Shown here piece by piece: positions 33,100 to 46,915 of a stretch of 64,000 nt of DNA (position 1 is its first letter; each line of letters begins with the position of its first letter). Below the pieces are notes generated by a model. It saw only the letters and a list, made by a program, of their open reading frames with translations. It had not been told where the DNA came from and ran no database searches. Location of the stretch: contig JACGWO010000002.1 of the NCBI GenBank assembly GCA_034509735.1, forward strand, positions 49,907,115-49,971,114, read 5' to 3'. The DNA is from Sesamum alatum (Eukaryota; Streptophyta; Magnoliopsida; Lamiales; Pedaliaceae). The position numbers and the translations under genes were made by a program.

Positions 33100-35160
33100 C
33101 AATTATAGATTCTTATATTTTTTAAATCGTTTTGATTATAAATTGTTTATGTTATAGTTATAGTATTGTTGGTGGAGTATAGCCGCGGTTCATTTTATAC
33201 ATTTGATCTTCTATGAGTGTCAATAACTTGATATGAGCTACTTAATTTATGTCTCATTGGCTACAAATAAAACATATCCTAATTTTTCAAGAACAATTTA
33301 TTTGTTGTTTATTTTTATTCATCAATAATCCTTACTTTAAGTATGTGCTCTTGGCACCAACATCTAAATCTATTTTATTCATCACTGTCGTCGTGGCGCG
33401 CCGTTCCTGCGTGCATATACTAAATAATTTGTTACGCTTTAAAATATATTTTAAATAAAAATAAAATATATAAACTAACACATCGCGTTAAAAAAAAAAG
33501 AAGGAAAGAAAGAAAAACTAATTTATCGATTAATATAAAATTTGGAAAGTTGAAAAAATGAGTTATCATATCAGTTGATGATTATTTTTTTGTATTACAA
33601 AAAAAATGGTGTGGCGGTGTCATTAACCGCAATTTGTGAGTAAAAATGAGTTTTTTTTTATATAATAGTATAGATAACATATACGCATTTAATTTTCTAT
33701 TCCATTCCTGCTTCAATGACTGCAAAGAACAAGAACTAACACACCCCTGCGATAATTTATGCTCTCTCAACCAAGAACCTACGTTAATTAGTTATCAAAA
33801 TAATAAAATTCATGCCATAAAAATCAACTATATTTTAAGTATGTAGGTATTTATTTGCTTGTGATGAGAGTTTGATTTGATTTTAAATTAATTATTTGAT
33901 TATAATTTATCTAGTCATTTATTTGATTTTATATTAAAGTATATAAGTAAATTTGCTAAAGTATTGAATTTGTTTTTATCATTGCAATTTGAAAAAGCTT
34001 AGCCTTGAATTATTAAAAATTGACAAAATTTAGGCTTAGCCTACAACAATTAAGAAACAAACAAAGCCAAATTTCGTTAAACTGTTAGTACATTTGAAAT
34101 CCATCACAAATAGTGAAAAACTGAATAAATAAATAAATCTTCTTATAATTTGTTGAATATTTTCCCATCCTTTCACCCTCATTTGCTTAGATGGAAGAAT
34201 CGAGTTTCCTTTGCCCTCAATTTGTCGATAATTTATTATATCTCCAATTTTGGAACCTTTTGCTGCAGTGTAAATGTTCAACAAATAAACAAAAAAAAAA
34301 TCACATATTATCAAAAAAAAAATGAGTATCTAAAAATAATGATTATAAATGAACACTTTAAGACTTCATTGTATAAATTATCCTTTGTCTTGATAAATGT
34401 ACGTGTAGAAAGATTTCAGCCGTCTATTATTAGAAACTTTTTAATATTCATCTTTTTTATCGATGATTTCACTTGAATGACCTATCTTTTATCATAACTT
34501 TTTTAAATGCGAAAATATTACATCTGCCCTCGCGTGTAAATATGAATATTTGTAGCCGATATCTTTGACTTATTCAATCTTCCAATGCACACTCGTATAG
34601 TATATATACATATTATTAGTGTGTTTATCACATTTTCATGATTTTTGTACTAAATATATTTAACTTAAATTAAATTGATTTATAGATGTAAAACTGAAAA
34701 TACATAAAAATATATTTTTTAGTCTCGATATTGAATTTTTAGAAACAAAGTTATATTTATTAGTCTAGGTATTGAATTAAAAAATATATTTTTTTCTTTA
34801 ATACATAGAAATATATTTATAGTCTCAATATTGGATTTTTAGAAATAAATCTGATTAAATTTTTTTCTTGATTTTATTCAATATCTATCAAAATTGATAT
34901 TGAATATACATATTTTTTCATGTGGTATTGAATATACATATTGTTATATACTTAAAAAAAGATAAAAAAATAATATTTATTATATTTTTTTTGTATAAAT
35001 ATTAAAAAAAAAAATATGTTGATAGTATTGATTAGATTATTTTTGACAAATCCAATATTTTAATTTTTTTTAACAAAAAATAGTTATTAGATAATCAATT
35101 CAGATCTCTTTTGATGAATACTAATATTTTTTAATAATAATCTGAAAAATATATTATATT
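33100..35160. other. AT-rich spacer, no gene
   Basis: Only short frames; no family recognised. Several 10-20 base words recur around 34680-34860, for example GAATTTTTAGAAA and AAATATATTTTT. Confidence 0.4.
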
Positions 35161-35162
35161 CA

Positions 35163-35262
35163 TTTGGCAAAATAAAGCTCATTGAGGTTGTCCACGTCTA
35201 TGCATACGTGACACTTATGTGGATAGTTTCAATAATTCTATTTTATTATATATATAGATATA
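35163..35262 (-). repeat. Helitron-like 5' end candidate, copy 1
   Basis: Homologous to 36465-36552: CATTTGGCAAAATAAAGCTCATTGAGG, a YRTCCACRTCT block, then AATAATTCTATTTTATTATA. Read on the minus strand it begins TCTATATATATATAATAAAA, which resembles plant Helitron 5' ends. No 3' CTRR hairpin was identified. Confidence 0.3.
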
Positions 35263-35474
35263 TATAACTAATAAACAATTTGGATAAGTGTAAAATAATT
35301 TATCTTTATAAAAAAATATTTATAATCTTTTTAAATAAATGAATAAGTAACATTCTTCAAATTTATTTTTATATCTATTGTTTTTTTTTTGTTTTTTTAT
35401 TATTATCATATTACATTTTTATTTTTATATAATTAGTCATTGTTACATTATAAAATTAAATTTGTTTTTATATA

Positions 35475-35850
35475 TTTTTTATTTTATTAACTTTTAAAAA
35501 TAATTTTGTGTCTCTTTGAATTTTATTTTACCTTCTAAGCAAATAATTTTACTTTTATTTAAATTAGATAAATGTTAAATTATTTGATTTTATAAATATT
35601 TACAAATTTGTTCAGGTAAATTGGTTAGGGATACAATTTAAAATTCAAACTTATTTTACATCTTTCAATATTTTTTTAATTTGTGATTATTATCATATTA
35701 TATTTTACTTTTTTTACATACAAAAATTTACTTTAGTTATAATTTTTTATTTTGTTAGCTTTATAAACCATAGTTCTCTGGTGTCTCTTTGAATTTTATT
35801 TCGCCATGTAAGAAAATACTTTATTATTATTTATTGTTGATAAATGATTT
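35475..35850 (+). repeat. Two copies of the GTGTCTCTTTGAATTTTATT repeat
   Basis: Copies at about 35475-35585 and 35750-35850, both containing TGTCTCTTTGAATTTTATTT followed by CAAATAATTTTACTTTTATT-like sequence. An inverted third copy is at 28138-28235. Confidence 0.5.
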
Positions 35851-35976
35851 GAATATATCCAAAATATAAATTAGTCGGGGATCAAAATTAATCTAAAGTT
35901 TATTTTAATATTAAATAATACTCTTATATTTTAATGTTCACTAATTATTTTATTTTTAAATTTTGAATTATTGTCA

Positions 35977-36299
35977 ATTACTCATTTTATTTTAAATTTT
36001 GAATTATTTGTAATTTTTACTTACTTAGTTATTTTGGAACTTAAAAAATTATCATTCATCTTATATTGAAATTTAGATAAGTGTACCACTATTTGTTTAT
36101 CCAAAAGATCATTCATTTTTTTAGGTAAATAGTTAGTAAAATAATCCAAATTCATTTTTGTGTTCAAAATACTTCCGTATTTTTATACTTATTAACTTAA
36201 TTTTTAATATATTTCATTACTTACTTATTTTTATATTTAAAAGAATATTATATATAGGTCTATTTAATTATTTTTTAGAAAATACAATTCTTTTGTGGA
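35977..36299 (+). repeat. Direct repeat, copy 1 (about 323 bp)
   Basis: Starts ATTACTCATTTTATTTTAAA and includes TTTATCCAAAAGAT and TAGGTAAATAGTTAGTAAAAT. Copy 2 is at 36553-36877, with an offset of 576 bases. Diverged by substitutions and small indels. Confidence 0.7.
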
Positions 36300-36464
36300 G
36301 AAGCCATTGGATGTTATCTATAAAATAAGTACATATATATTGGATAAACATGTTTTTTATTTACTTAAAAAAGTTATATAAACATATAATATCGATTAGA
36401 TTCTTTTGGATAAATACTAATATTCTTTTTCTCTTTTATCTAAAAATTTATTAAATTTCATTTG

Positions 36465-36552
36465 GCAGAATTGAACTCATTGAGGCTATCCACATCTGCG
36501 CATACATGGCGCTTAGCGGTAGTCTCAATTATTCTGTTTTATTCTATATAGG
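36465..36552 (-). repeat. Helitron-like 5' end candidate, copy 2
   Basis: Same block as 35163-35262, immediately before direct-repeat copy 2. Read on the minus strand: CCTATATAGAATAAAACAGA, then AATTGAGACTACCGC. Confidence 0.3.
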
Positions 36553-36877
36553 ATTACTCATTTTATTTTAAAGTTTGAATTATTTGTAATTTTATTTGCT
36601 TAGTTATTTTACCACTTAAAAAATTATCATTTACCTTATATTTAAATTTAGATAAGTGTACGATGATTTGTTTATCCAAAAGATTCACTCCTTTTGTTAG
36701 GTAAATAGTTAGTAAAATATTTAAATTCATTTTTTTATTCAATATACTTTTTTATTTTTATACTTGCTAATTAATTTAATTTTTAATATATTAATTATTT
36801 ACTTATTTTTATATTTAAAATAAAATTACTTATAGTTCTATTTAATTAGTTTTTGAAAAATAAAATTATTTTGTGGA
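36553..36877 (+). repeat. Direct repeat, copy 2 (about 325 bp)
   Basis: Partner of 35977-36299. Together with the preceding block it suggests two related insertions in tandem, or one duplicated segment. Confidence 0.7.
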
Positions 36878-37194
36878 TAAACTATATAGATACGTGAAAA
36901 TTTTTAACTACCTTAATAAGTGGATAGATTTTAGTCATTACAATAATAGGTATTTTTGAAATATACAAAAATAGTTATGGTAAAAATGTTATAAAGAATC
37001 GAATTTCTTTATAAAAATGCCATAAAGTCGTAATAAGCACAATCTCACCAATGTACAAATTTTAGCTTTATTTATGGGAATTATGACCAGAAATTGTATT
37101 TCAAATATATTTATATAGCTTAATTATTATAATTAAACAACTTTAATTAAGTTTTTGGAAACATCCCTGATTTCTTAATAAATGCAAGGCTGGG

Positions 37195-37442
37195 GCCCAT
37201 TTATTTTGGGCCTTGCTTCATAAATTCGGGCTTAATGGACCTATTATTTGGCCCACACTCAAATCTATCAATTGGGCCGGACCAGGAGAAAACCCAACAG
37301 AATTACTTTCGACTCTGCATTCAACAGCATATTAAAACCCTATAATCCTCACACTAGTTTCAGGAGCTAGGGTTTGTGTGGCCTTAGTTTACAGAAGCAA
37401 GCGAACTTCACCGGTGAACAGAGCCCCGCCACCTCCGCCGTC
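37195..37442 (+). promoter_or_regulatory. uS15 promoter: site II cluster and telo-box
   Basis: Several TGGGCC/GGCCCA words (GGGGCCCAT, TTGGGCCTT, TTGGCCCAC, TTGGGCCGG) and AAAACCCTATAA plus AGCTAGGGTTTG, the standard architecture of plant ribosomal-protein promoters. Confidence 0.65.
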
Positions 37443-38907
<1,465 letters not shown>

Positions 38908-39783
38908 GCGAAGAATCACGACGGGAGTTTTTTTGGACCAGCAGCGGAGAAGGTGTAGCTGTCGTGATGCAATACGTTAGGAATCAAATTTTGGCAAAAA
39001 ATGTGTTGATTTATACAATCTTTGCCCCTTTTGTTTAGCAAATTTACTGAAAAATGGATGGCAAAATTTGGATCTCATTTTTTTGGCTCGCCCAAGTTAC
39101 AGTGGCTGCAATCATCAACTTATTCAATTCTGCTATGTTAGCTTTCATTGTTCTGACATTTGCTTTTAGGTGCAGACAAGTTGGATTTCACTAGCATGTT
39201 TCGTGGTGAATGGCAAGTTATTTATGCTCTCAATGTTCTTTCTAGTAAATCCTAACTTATCTTTTCAGTGCAGATTTAAGCTAAATCAAAAATCTCCATG
39301 TGGGTGTTGATAAATCCTAACTTCATATTACTGGGGAATGTTCTTGCGAAAAGGAAAGATTTTCTTTTTTTTTTTTTCTTTTTTTTATGTCAGGGTTCAT
39401 GAATATGAAACAAAATTTACTGATCTGTAACATTTTAATATGTCTAGACCAAACACACAATGTGTGTGTGGAGAAGGTGGATTCCTTAAGAAAATTATTG
39501 CTTGAGATGTGTCAAACATCTCCTTGACGATCAAAGTTGAAAAAAACATATAGCTCCTTGACCACCGTGAACTATGAATTATAAGTTTACTAATTTTTAA
39601 TTTTATCAATTTTTGTATGGACTATGCGATTAATTTTTTAATTTTTTTTTCATTTAAATCTCCCGAATTTCTTTTACAATTTTTTTATTTTTATAAAAAA
39701 GTACAGAAAAAATTAACAATTCGACGACTCCATCCGATGATTACATGATTTCAACAAACATCAGAGTCATTGATAATATTTTG
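38908..39783. other. uS15 3' flank and spacer
   Basis: T-rich 3' UTR and AT-rich spacer with a T-tract at about 39361-39387. No gene seen. Confidence 0.5.
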
Positions 39784-40620
39784 GGTAAATCTTATTTTTT
39801 TATCCCATATATTAGTCCAAGTTTAATTTTGATCTCAATCACTATAAAAAGCTCCATTTCAGGACAATATATTTTGATTTGTCTCAATTTTGGTCTCAAC
39901 ATCAGAATTTGACGGAAAATATTAACTTCTGTTAAAATGAGGCACATCCCCTCATATGATTCGTATTCGGGGGAAATATATACATGTATGACAGAAAAGG
40001 CGGGGAGAGGGTTCATACACGATTTTTTTCTCCCGCTTCCATCTATGAAAAAAATAGAGTCAATAAATGATTCGACTGCTACCGAAAGATCGATATCTCA
40101 CGTGTTACTATGGTAAGAAACCATCTTTAATATGAATTCACATCATTTTTTTTTTTTTCAAATTTCACCAAACATCAACAATTTTTTCGAAAAAAAAAAA
40201 AGAGAAAAACTTACAGTAATCGGATGAGGGGAAATCATTGAACTTTGGGTCTCTAAGCTCATTCTTTTCGCAACAATCTGCTGCTCATTCACTTCTTCGA
40301 TGGTAGATTCGGAAAAAAAGGTGGGGGGGGGGGAGGGGGGCTTATAAGGATTTTTTGCAGAGAAAATGATAGGGATTTGGGGAAGAAATTAAGGTTACAA
40401 ATCTGTGATTTTTTTTCCAAATACGCAAGGTATAAGAACCATGTGAGGGGCACGTGTCTCATTTTAACGAAAATTAACGTTTTCTGTCAAAATTTTGACG
40501 TTGAGACCAAAATTGAGATAAATCGAAAGATATTATCCTAAAATTGAGATTTTTGTAATGATTGAAACCAAAATTGAATTATGGCTAATATGTGGGACAA
40601 AAAATAAAATTTACCCTAAT
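39784..40620. mobile_element. 837-bp TIR element (MULE-like) upstream of uS10
   Basis: Terminal inverted repeats of about 180 bases: left end GGGTAAATCTTATTTTTTTA, right end complementary to GGGTAAATTTTATTTTTTGT. The arms share TCAATTTTGGTCTCAAC and GTTAAAATGAG. Flanks TAATATTTT and TAATTTTTT match at 8 of 9 bases, a plausible 9-bp target duplication. The interior holds a G-run (40321-40340) and no transposase. A truncated second copy sits at 27410-28137, as part of the duplicated promoter block. Confidence 0.75.
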
Positions 40621-41179
40621 TTTTTAATAACGATATGTTATTCATAACTATAATAAACCCGAGAGAAATTTGTATATTTATTTTAATTGGAAAAAGTTAG
40701 ACTTAAATCTTTTTTTTCTCTTTTGAAAGGTATAGATCTATCTATGTATTCGAACATCAAAATGTTAATTGTATATATAATTACAAATTAAAGAATAGAT
40801 ATGAAGAAATAATAGAGTACTGTCAAAATAGACCACACACATATTTATACAACACAAATTCATATTTTTTAAGTTATAAGACCCAAAATTCGTATTATTT
40901 TCAAACAAAATCATATTTATATAGCAAGAAGTCTTATATTACACAACCACAAAAAAAGAAAAAAGAAAAAAAAAAGGGTCACTTAGGAGAAAAAAAAAGT
41001 AATTGTGTATATTTTTATAATTGTAGTAAGTTCAGGGGAGGTAGACGCAATTAACCAAAAAGAAAACCCTAGGCCTGGGTTTATAAACCCATCTAAAATC
41101 CGCTGCGCTTCTGTTTTCTCTAAGAAGTCGTCGAAGCTCAGAAACTGCTCGGTTTTCCCAGCTCCGCCGCACTCTTCAA
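39908..41179 (+). repeat. Copy C of the uS10 upstream region (source copy)
   Basis: This copy precedes the intact uS10 gene. It is homologous, inverted, to copy A (26852-28137); from about 40866 onward it is also homologous to copy B, whose homology continues to 42013. Contains telo-box AAACCCTA (41064-41071) and TATA TTTATAAA (41080-41087). Confidence 0.9.
41064..41087 (+). promoter_or_regulatory. uS10 core promoter: telo-box and TATA
   Basis: AAACCCTA followed by GGCCTGGG and TTTATAAA; the leader probably starts about 25-30 bases downstream. A leader intron is likely: donor GCCGCCG|GTAACA at about 41190, acceptor TGTGTGTCAG at about 41300. Confidence 0.6.
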
Positions 41180-41332
41180 ATTGCCGCCGGTAACAACAGC
41201 TCGCTCGGATGATGATATTCTGAAAGCCCCAAAATCTGTTTCTGAAGTTGGGGTTCGCGAATGATTTGCTTTTTGATTGACAGTGTGCTTTGTGTGTCAG
41301 TTTTCGCAGAGAGAAAAGCTGAGGGAAAAAGA

Positions 41333-42626
<1,294 letters not shown>

Positions 42627-43900
42627 ACACCCATTGCACTTGCTTGTATTTCTTCACTTTGCTAGTTAAGTTGAGAAGACTAGTTTTTATTGTTTTTGCC
42701 CAGTTAGATGTCTGGAATTCCCACCTCTGAGTAATGAATGAAGCAATGATTTGTAGCAAGGTTGTGAAAAGACCATTCAAGAAAGGGAATGTAGGTATTC
42801 TGTTTATTTACTCTTACACTCTTAAAGCATAATACTTTTCAAAAGTTGAGAAATGAACTTCCATCATATATGCTCTCTGCTCCATCATTCATGGGGTGTA
42901 TTTCTGATTGATGTTGGCCCATTGGCATCAGCCAACAAGTCTTTTACTTGGGAGAATTGATGCCTATATATGCGGTCAGCTGAAAATGTTCAAAATTTTG
43001 GCCAACAGATCATCAATATGTTGCATTATAACATTAATGTGAGCTATGATATACTGGACGAGTTTTCTGTTAACTATAAATACAATTTTGAGTTAATTGC
43101 ATGAAAAAAGTGTTGATATGGAAATAGAAATGGTGAGAAAGATAACTGATTTTACTGGTACTTTTTTCATCTTGTACCATAAATTGGCTAATGAATTATT
43201 GAACGAATTTGGGAAAACTCTTTAATCAACTTTAGCTTAATCTAATTAATCGCATAGTAAGTGTGATTTACTTATTATGTGATTGATATTTTTTTTAATT
43301 GAATATCAATCATACAATGTGTATTATACTTGTCATATAATTAATTCAGATTTTATCAAATTCGATTTGAGTTAGAGTTTGACATGAATTAGTGTCGAAA
43401 TAGTATGACGCAAAAACAATGAAGATGGACTTGAATGAGATTGCGGCCCAAAAGTGGAGGTGGCTGCGTATTCCCAGCCCAAGTTTCTCCTATTTTTTGA
43501 CATTCCATGCTACAAGGAAGAATCTGTTTCTTTGTTGATATTGTTTTTTTCATTGGGAGAAAATGAATCAATTATGTATATCATACAATACTTACAAATC
43601 GATTTTCAAAGACATTACTTACAAATATTAATTATAAACTATAATAAGTCGATAAATGAATTATTGATAAATAATAATGATAATTAAATTGATAAAAAAC
43701 TATAGTTAAACTAAATAAAGTGCAATATATTATCTATGCTATTATAAAGAAAAGATGTGAGACACAAAGTGGCGAATTCATCAATTTTTTGTGAGCCCTA
43801 AAATGACATTCAATTGATAAGATAATTAATTTATTCAACTTATCAAGTTTTACATTAATTGGTAAGTTAGTTTTTTTTTCTTTTTATTTTTTTAATGGAT
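42627..43900. other. uS10 3' UTR and spacer
   Basis: A 3' UTR of about 150-200 bases, then AT-rich DNA. About 43240-43390 carries a diverged copy of the 16195-16345 repeat (TTGTCATATAATTAATTCAG). No gene. Confidence 0.5.
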
Positions 43901-43905
43901 ACGTT

Positions 43906-43910
<5 letters not shown>

Positions 43911-43948
<38 letters not shown>
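43911..43948. repeat. (AT)n microsatellite
   Basis: About 19 AT units without interruption. Confidence 0.95.
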
Positions 43949-43951
<3 letters not shown>

Positions 43952-44048
43952 AAATGTAAAAAGTTATTTATGATATGCATATGGAAATTACGTACCACAA
44001 TGGCTAATTACTACTAAGGAAAAGCAAATAAGCTCAATGATTTTGTTG

Positions 44049-44545
44049 GGGAAAATTATTTTTTTAGTCCGTTAAGTATGCCCAATATTAATTTTGATTC
44101 GGTAATTATGCTCATTTTTTTCAAAGTCCAATAACTTGCAAAATTGATGAGATTTAGTTCGAATTAGGGTTTTTTATTCAAATTTTCGGTGATATTTTGA
44201 AAATCAGCAGGAAAATGCACACGTGGCAACTATTTGATTAATTTAGGACAACTTATACATGTGTACAACCACATGTATTAGTTGTCACTTGTACAACCAC
44301 ATATATTAGGTGGCGTTCAAATTAAAATCCGCCTAATTTCAATTGCCACGTAGGCTTAAAAATTCTCAAAATATGTCCAGTTGACATGTTATGTAATATT
44401 TCCGGCCAAGAAATCAAAAATCAACCAACGGAGGACTAAATTTCATTAATTTTGCAAGTTACTGGACTTAGAAAAAAATTGGCATAGTTACCGAACTAAA
44501 ATTAATATTGAACATACTTAACGAACTAAAAAAATAATTTTCCTC
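44049..44545. mobile_element. About 497-bp TIR element (MULE-like)
   Basis: Long inverted arms: left GGGAAAATTATTTTTTTAGT, right complementary to GAGGAAAATTATTTTTTTAG. Both arms carry GTTAAGTATG, CAATATTAATTTT and AACTTGCAAAATT. Flanked by TTTTGTTG at 44041-44048 and 44546-44553. An internal direct repeat (ACTTGTACAACCACATATATTA-like) lies at about 44255-44310. No ORF. Confidence 0.7.
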
Positions 44546-44553
44546 TTTTGTTG

Positions 44554-45780
44554 TCATACTCACACTCATCTTTTAACTTACATTTAGGATCCAAATACAA
44601 AAAAAAAATAAAATAAAAAAAATAGTGAACTACAAATTAAAATGAATTAAAAGACAAAAGAAAAAAAAAAAAGCGGTTCGAGTGTGGTGGTAAGGTTGTG
44701 TCACATTAAAAGGATCGAAGAAAAGGAAATTTGAGTACCAACTTTTCCCTATTTTTCTGTAAATCTGCAAAAACTATCTTTTGGGGTTTCCAGAATTTTT
44801 CTGTAAATATGTTTTACAGAGTTTGTAGTAAGTTTATTTTTATTTCGTCATAATTGTTCTTTATCTTCATTTTCGAGTGAATTATCTTTTTCAAGAAAAA
44901 GAAAATACTAAGTAATTGTGGATACAATTAACTATGAGAATATTATTCAAAATCTTTTATTTAATTTTTTTTTTCTTACACTCCTTAAATTTTGTTTTTG
45001 ACTCGACTATAATCATAACGTCGAAATGGTGAGGGTATTACATACGTAAATGTTTTTTTTCTTTTTTGTTACTTTTGTAAATTAAGATAATTTAGTGATG
45101 TGATTTGCGTGATGATTGTTTGTTAATTTTGATGTGTATGATTGAGGTTTCTTTCGGCGATTAATCCTTTTAAAACCACTTTAGTCATTTATCATAGTTA
45201 GATAAGTAGAATCTTTTCTTTTCATTAAAGCCTAATTTGCTCCATTTTCCCTAAATCATTCCATTACAATTAAATAAAACTATATTCCTATTAAATCATT
45301 GCAATTTGAGGGAATTAAAAGTAAAAAGAAATGGTAGAGATTACTCTTCAAAGGGATTGAAGGAATTACTCATTAGACTAAAAGCATAAAATTACATAAT
45401 TACCCCAAGAGTTTACCCAACAAATTATTTTTGTTCATGGTTTGTTAAATTTAACAAAATGAGTTCAAACGAGCTTTTATTGATCGATTTCAATCGAGTA
45501 TCGAATAGTTTGATTACTTTTTCAGCCCTAATATTAGCCAAAAATGTATAGATAGTTTGTGTAATAATCTGAATTTTTAAGGGATGTGTGTAATTTTTCA
45601 AAAAATATGGAATACTAATTTAAGTAATATCGATGATTTTAATAGATGTATGTGTAATTTTTTAAAAAATATAAATAATTTATATAAATAGACCATATAC
45701 ATATAAGTAAACATAATTAACCCGTATTATTATAATTATTATTGTTGTTAACTTTGAGAAGGCCAAAAAGTTGTCTAGGC
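44554..45780. other. AT-rich spacer with a repeat remnant
   Basis: About 45420-45535 is a truncated, reverse-oriented relative of the 1841-2155 dispersed repeat (AAACGAGCTTTTATTGATCG, AGCCCTAATATT). The remainder is featureless. Confidence 0.4.
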
Positions 45781-46330
45781 CCAAATGAGTTCCATTTCCG
45801 AAGCCCACTTTTCCTCAACTATAAACAACACCCATGCCGGAGCGTTCAGGCCACGCTCCAGCCAAAGTGGAGGCGGCTGCCACCCGCCCTTCATGGATTG
45901 TCCTTCTGGATCCCGAACAGTACCCAAAGTTTCCGCAGCATTGTCTGCAGAGAAGGACAAGGAAGCGGCAGCGCGTGAGGAACGTGACAGGATAACATGT
46001 GTCAGCGCACGCGTGGGGAAGGTTAACTCGCGTCCACCCAAAGATACAAAGGAGAACAGTTCTGTCTGTGAACTGTGAAGGTCACCATACAAAAATCTCG
46101 AAAAAGCGCTTATACTGTCAGGGCAGATGGGCCGGAGATGGGCCCAATAAGGACAGTTAATGACCCTTCTTATTGGATATTGGGCTTTAAATGGGCCACA
46201 TTGGGCCCACTTTCGCTTTCCTGCTAATCTGCGTGGGGTGGGGCCCATTTGTTGCAGACGTCTGCCACTAAAACCAGCGCCATTCACTCCGTGATTAACA
46301 TTCCGCCCGCCCTTCTTTTCTTGGTTTTGT
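45781..46330. other. GC-rich island with overlapping ORFs and site II motifs, unassigned
   Basis: A sharply GC-richer block in AT-rich DNA. The plus strand has a 97-codon frame (45785-46078) with a charged stretch SAEKDKEAAAREERDR. The minus strand has a 196-codon frame (46365-45775). Neither resembles a family I know. Between about 46130 and 46260 lie TGGGCC-type words (GGGCCGGAGATGGGCCC, TATTGGGCTT, AATGGGCCAC, TTGGGCCCAC) and nearby an ACGCGTGG motif, as in a plant promoter. It may be a relict promoter plus first exon, a non-coding RNA promoter, or a gene with unrecognised small exons. No neighbouring CDS uses it. Confidence 0.4.
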
Positions 46331-46699
46331 TTCTTTTCTATTTTGCTACTTTGAGAGTCATGCAAGTCTTATAATTATTGTTTTATACACGTGGTTAATT
46401 TTGATTGGAAAATAATTTTAGATGGGATATTAAAAATTATTTTATATTTTGATTTTATTTTTTTAAGAGTAATGTCAATACATTAATTTAGACAATATTT
46501 TTTTTATTCATGACCTGTGGTAACCAAAATTGTATTTAGAGAAGTTTTAAATCTACTTTATCAATTCGAAGTTTTACGATCTGGCCCTGGAGCTTTCAAA
46601 ACTCTAATACATATTGACCTGTCGTGACAATTGGATTATTATGACGTCTGTGATTCATGTGGAATTATACAGTTGGGACAAAATACATAAAGATTCCCC

Positions 46700-46915
46700 T
46701 TGCATGCATTAGGTATAACAATTTGCTACTCTAGCATTCTACTACCTTTATACACTTACAATCTACTTGATTTAAGTATCAGAAGGCTATACCCAGGGCC
46801 TTCCCCATTAGGTCTTGATGAGGGTCTATTTTGTAGACTTACGCTGAGACATTCATGACGTACTTTGCTCATTGAGGATAACAATCCCATATTTTCACTC
46901 TAACAATCGTATCAA
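46700..46915 (+). mobile_element. Ty3/Gypsy-like LTR 3' end relic
   Basis: TACACTTACAATCTACTTGATTTAAGTATCAGAAGGC, then GGGCCTTCCCCATTAGGTCT, GTAGACTTACGCTGAGACAT and GAGGATAACAATCCCATATT. I recognise this order from the R/U5 part of dicot gypsy LTRs. It ends CACTCTAACA, where the LTR-PBS junction would be; the following CAATCGTATCAAACGTGGG may be a decayed primer-binding region. The left boundary of the LTR and any partner LTR are not visible. Confidence 0.45.

Noticed and set aside
41005..41193. 62-codon frame conserved exactly at 32521-32709 (-) and nearly so at 26841-27155 (-)
   Set aside because: It overlaps the uS10 promoter, TATA and leader; conservation reflects DNA duplication, not a selected peptide.
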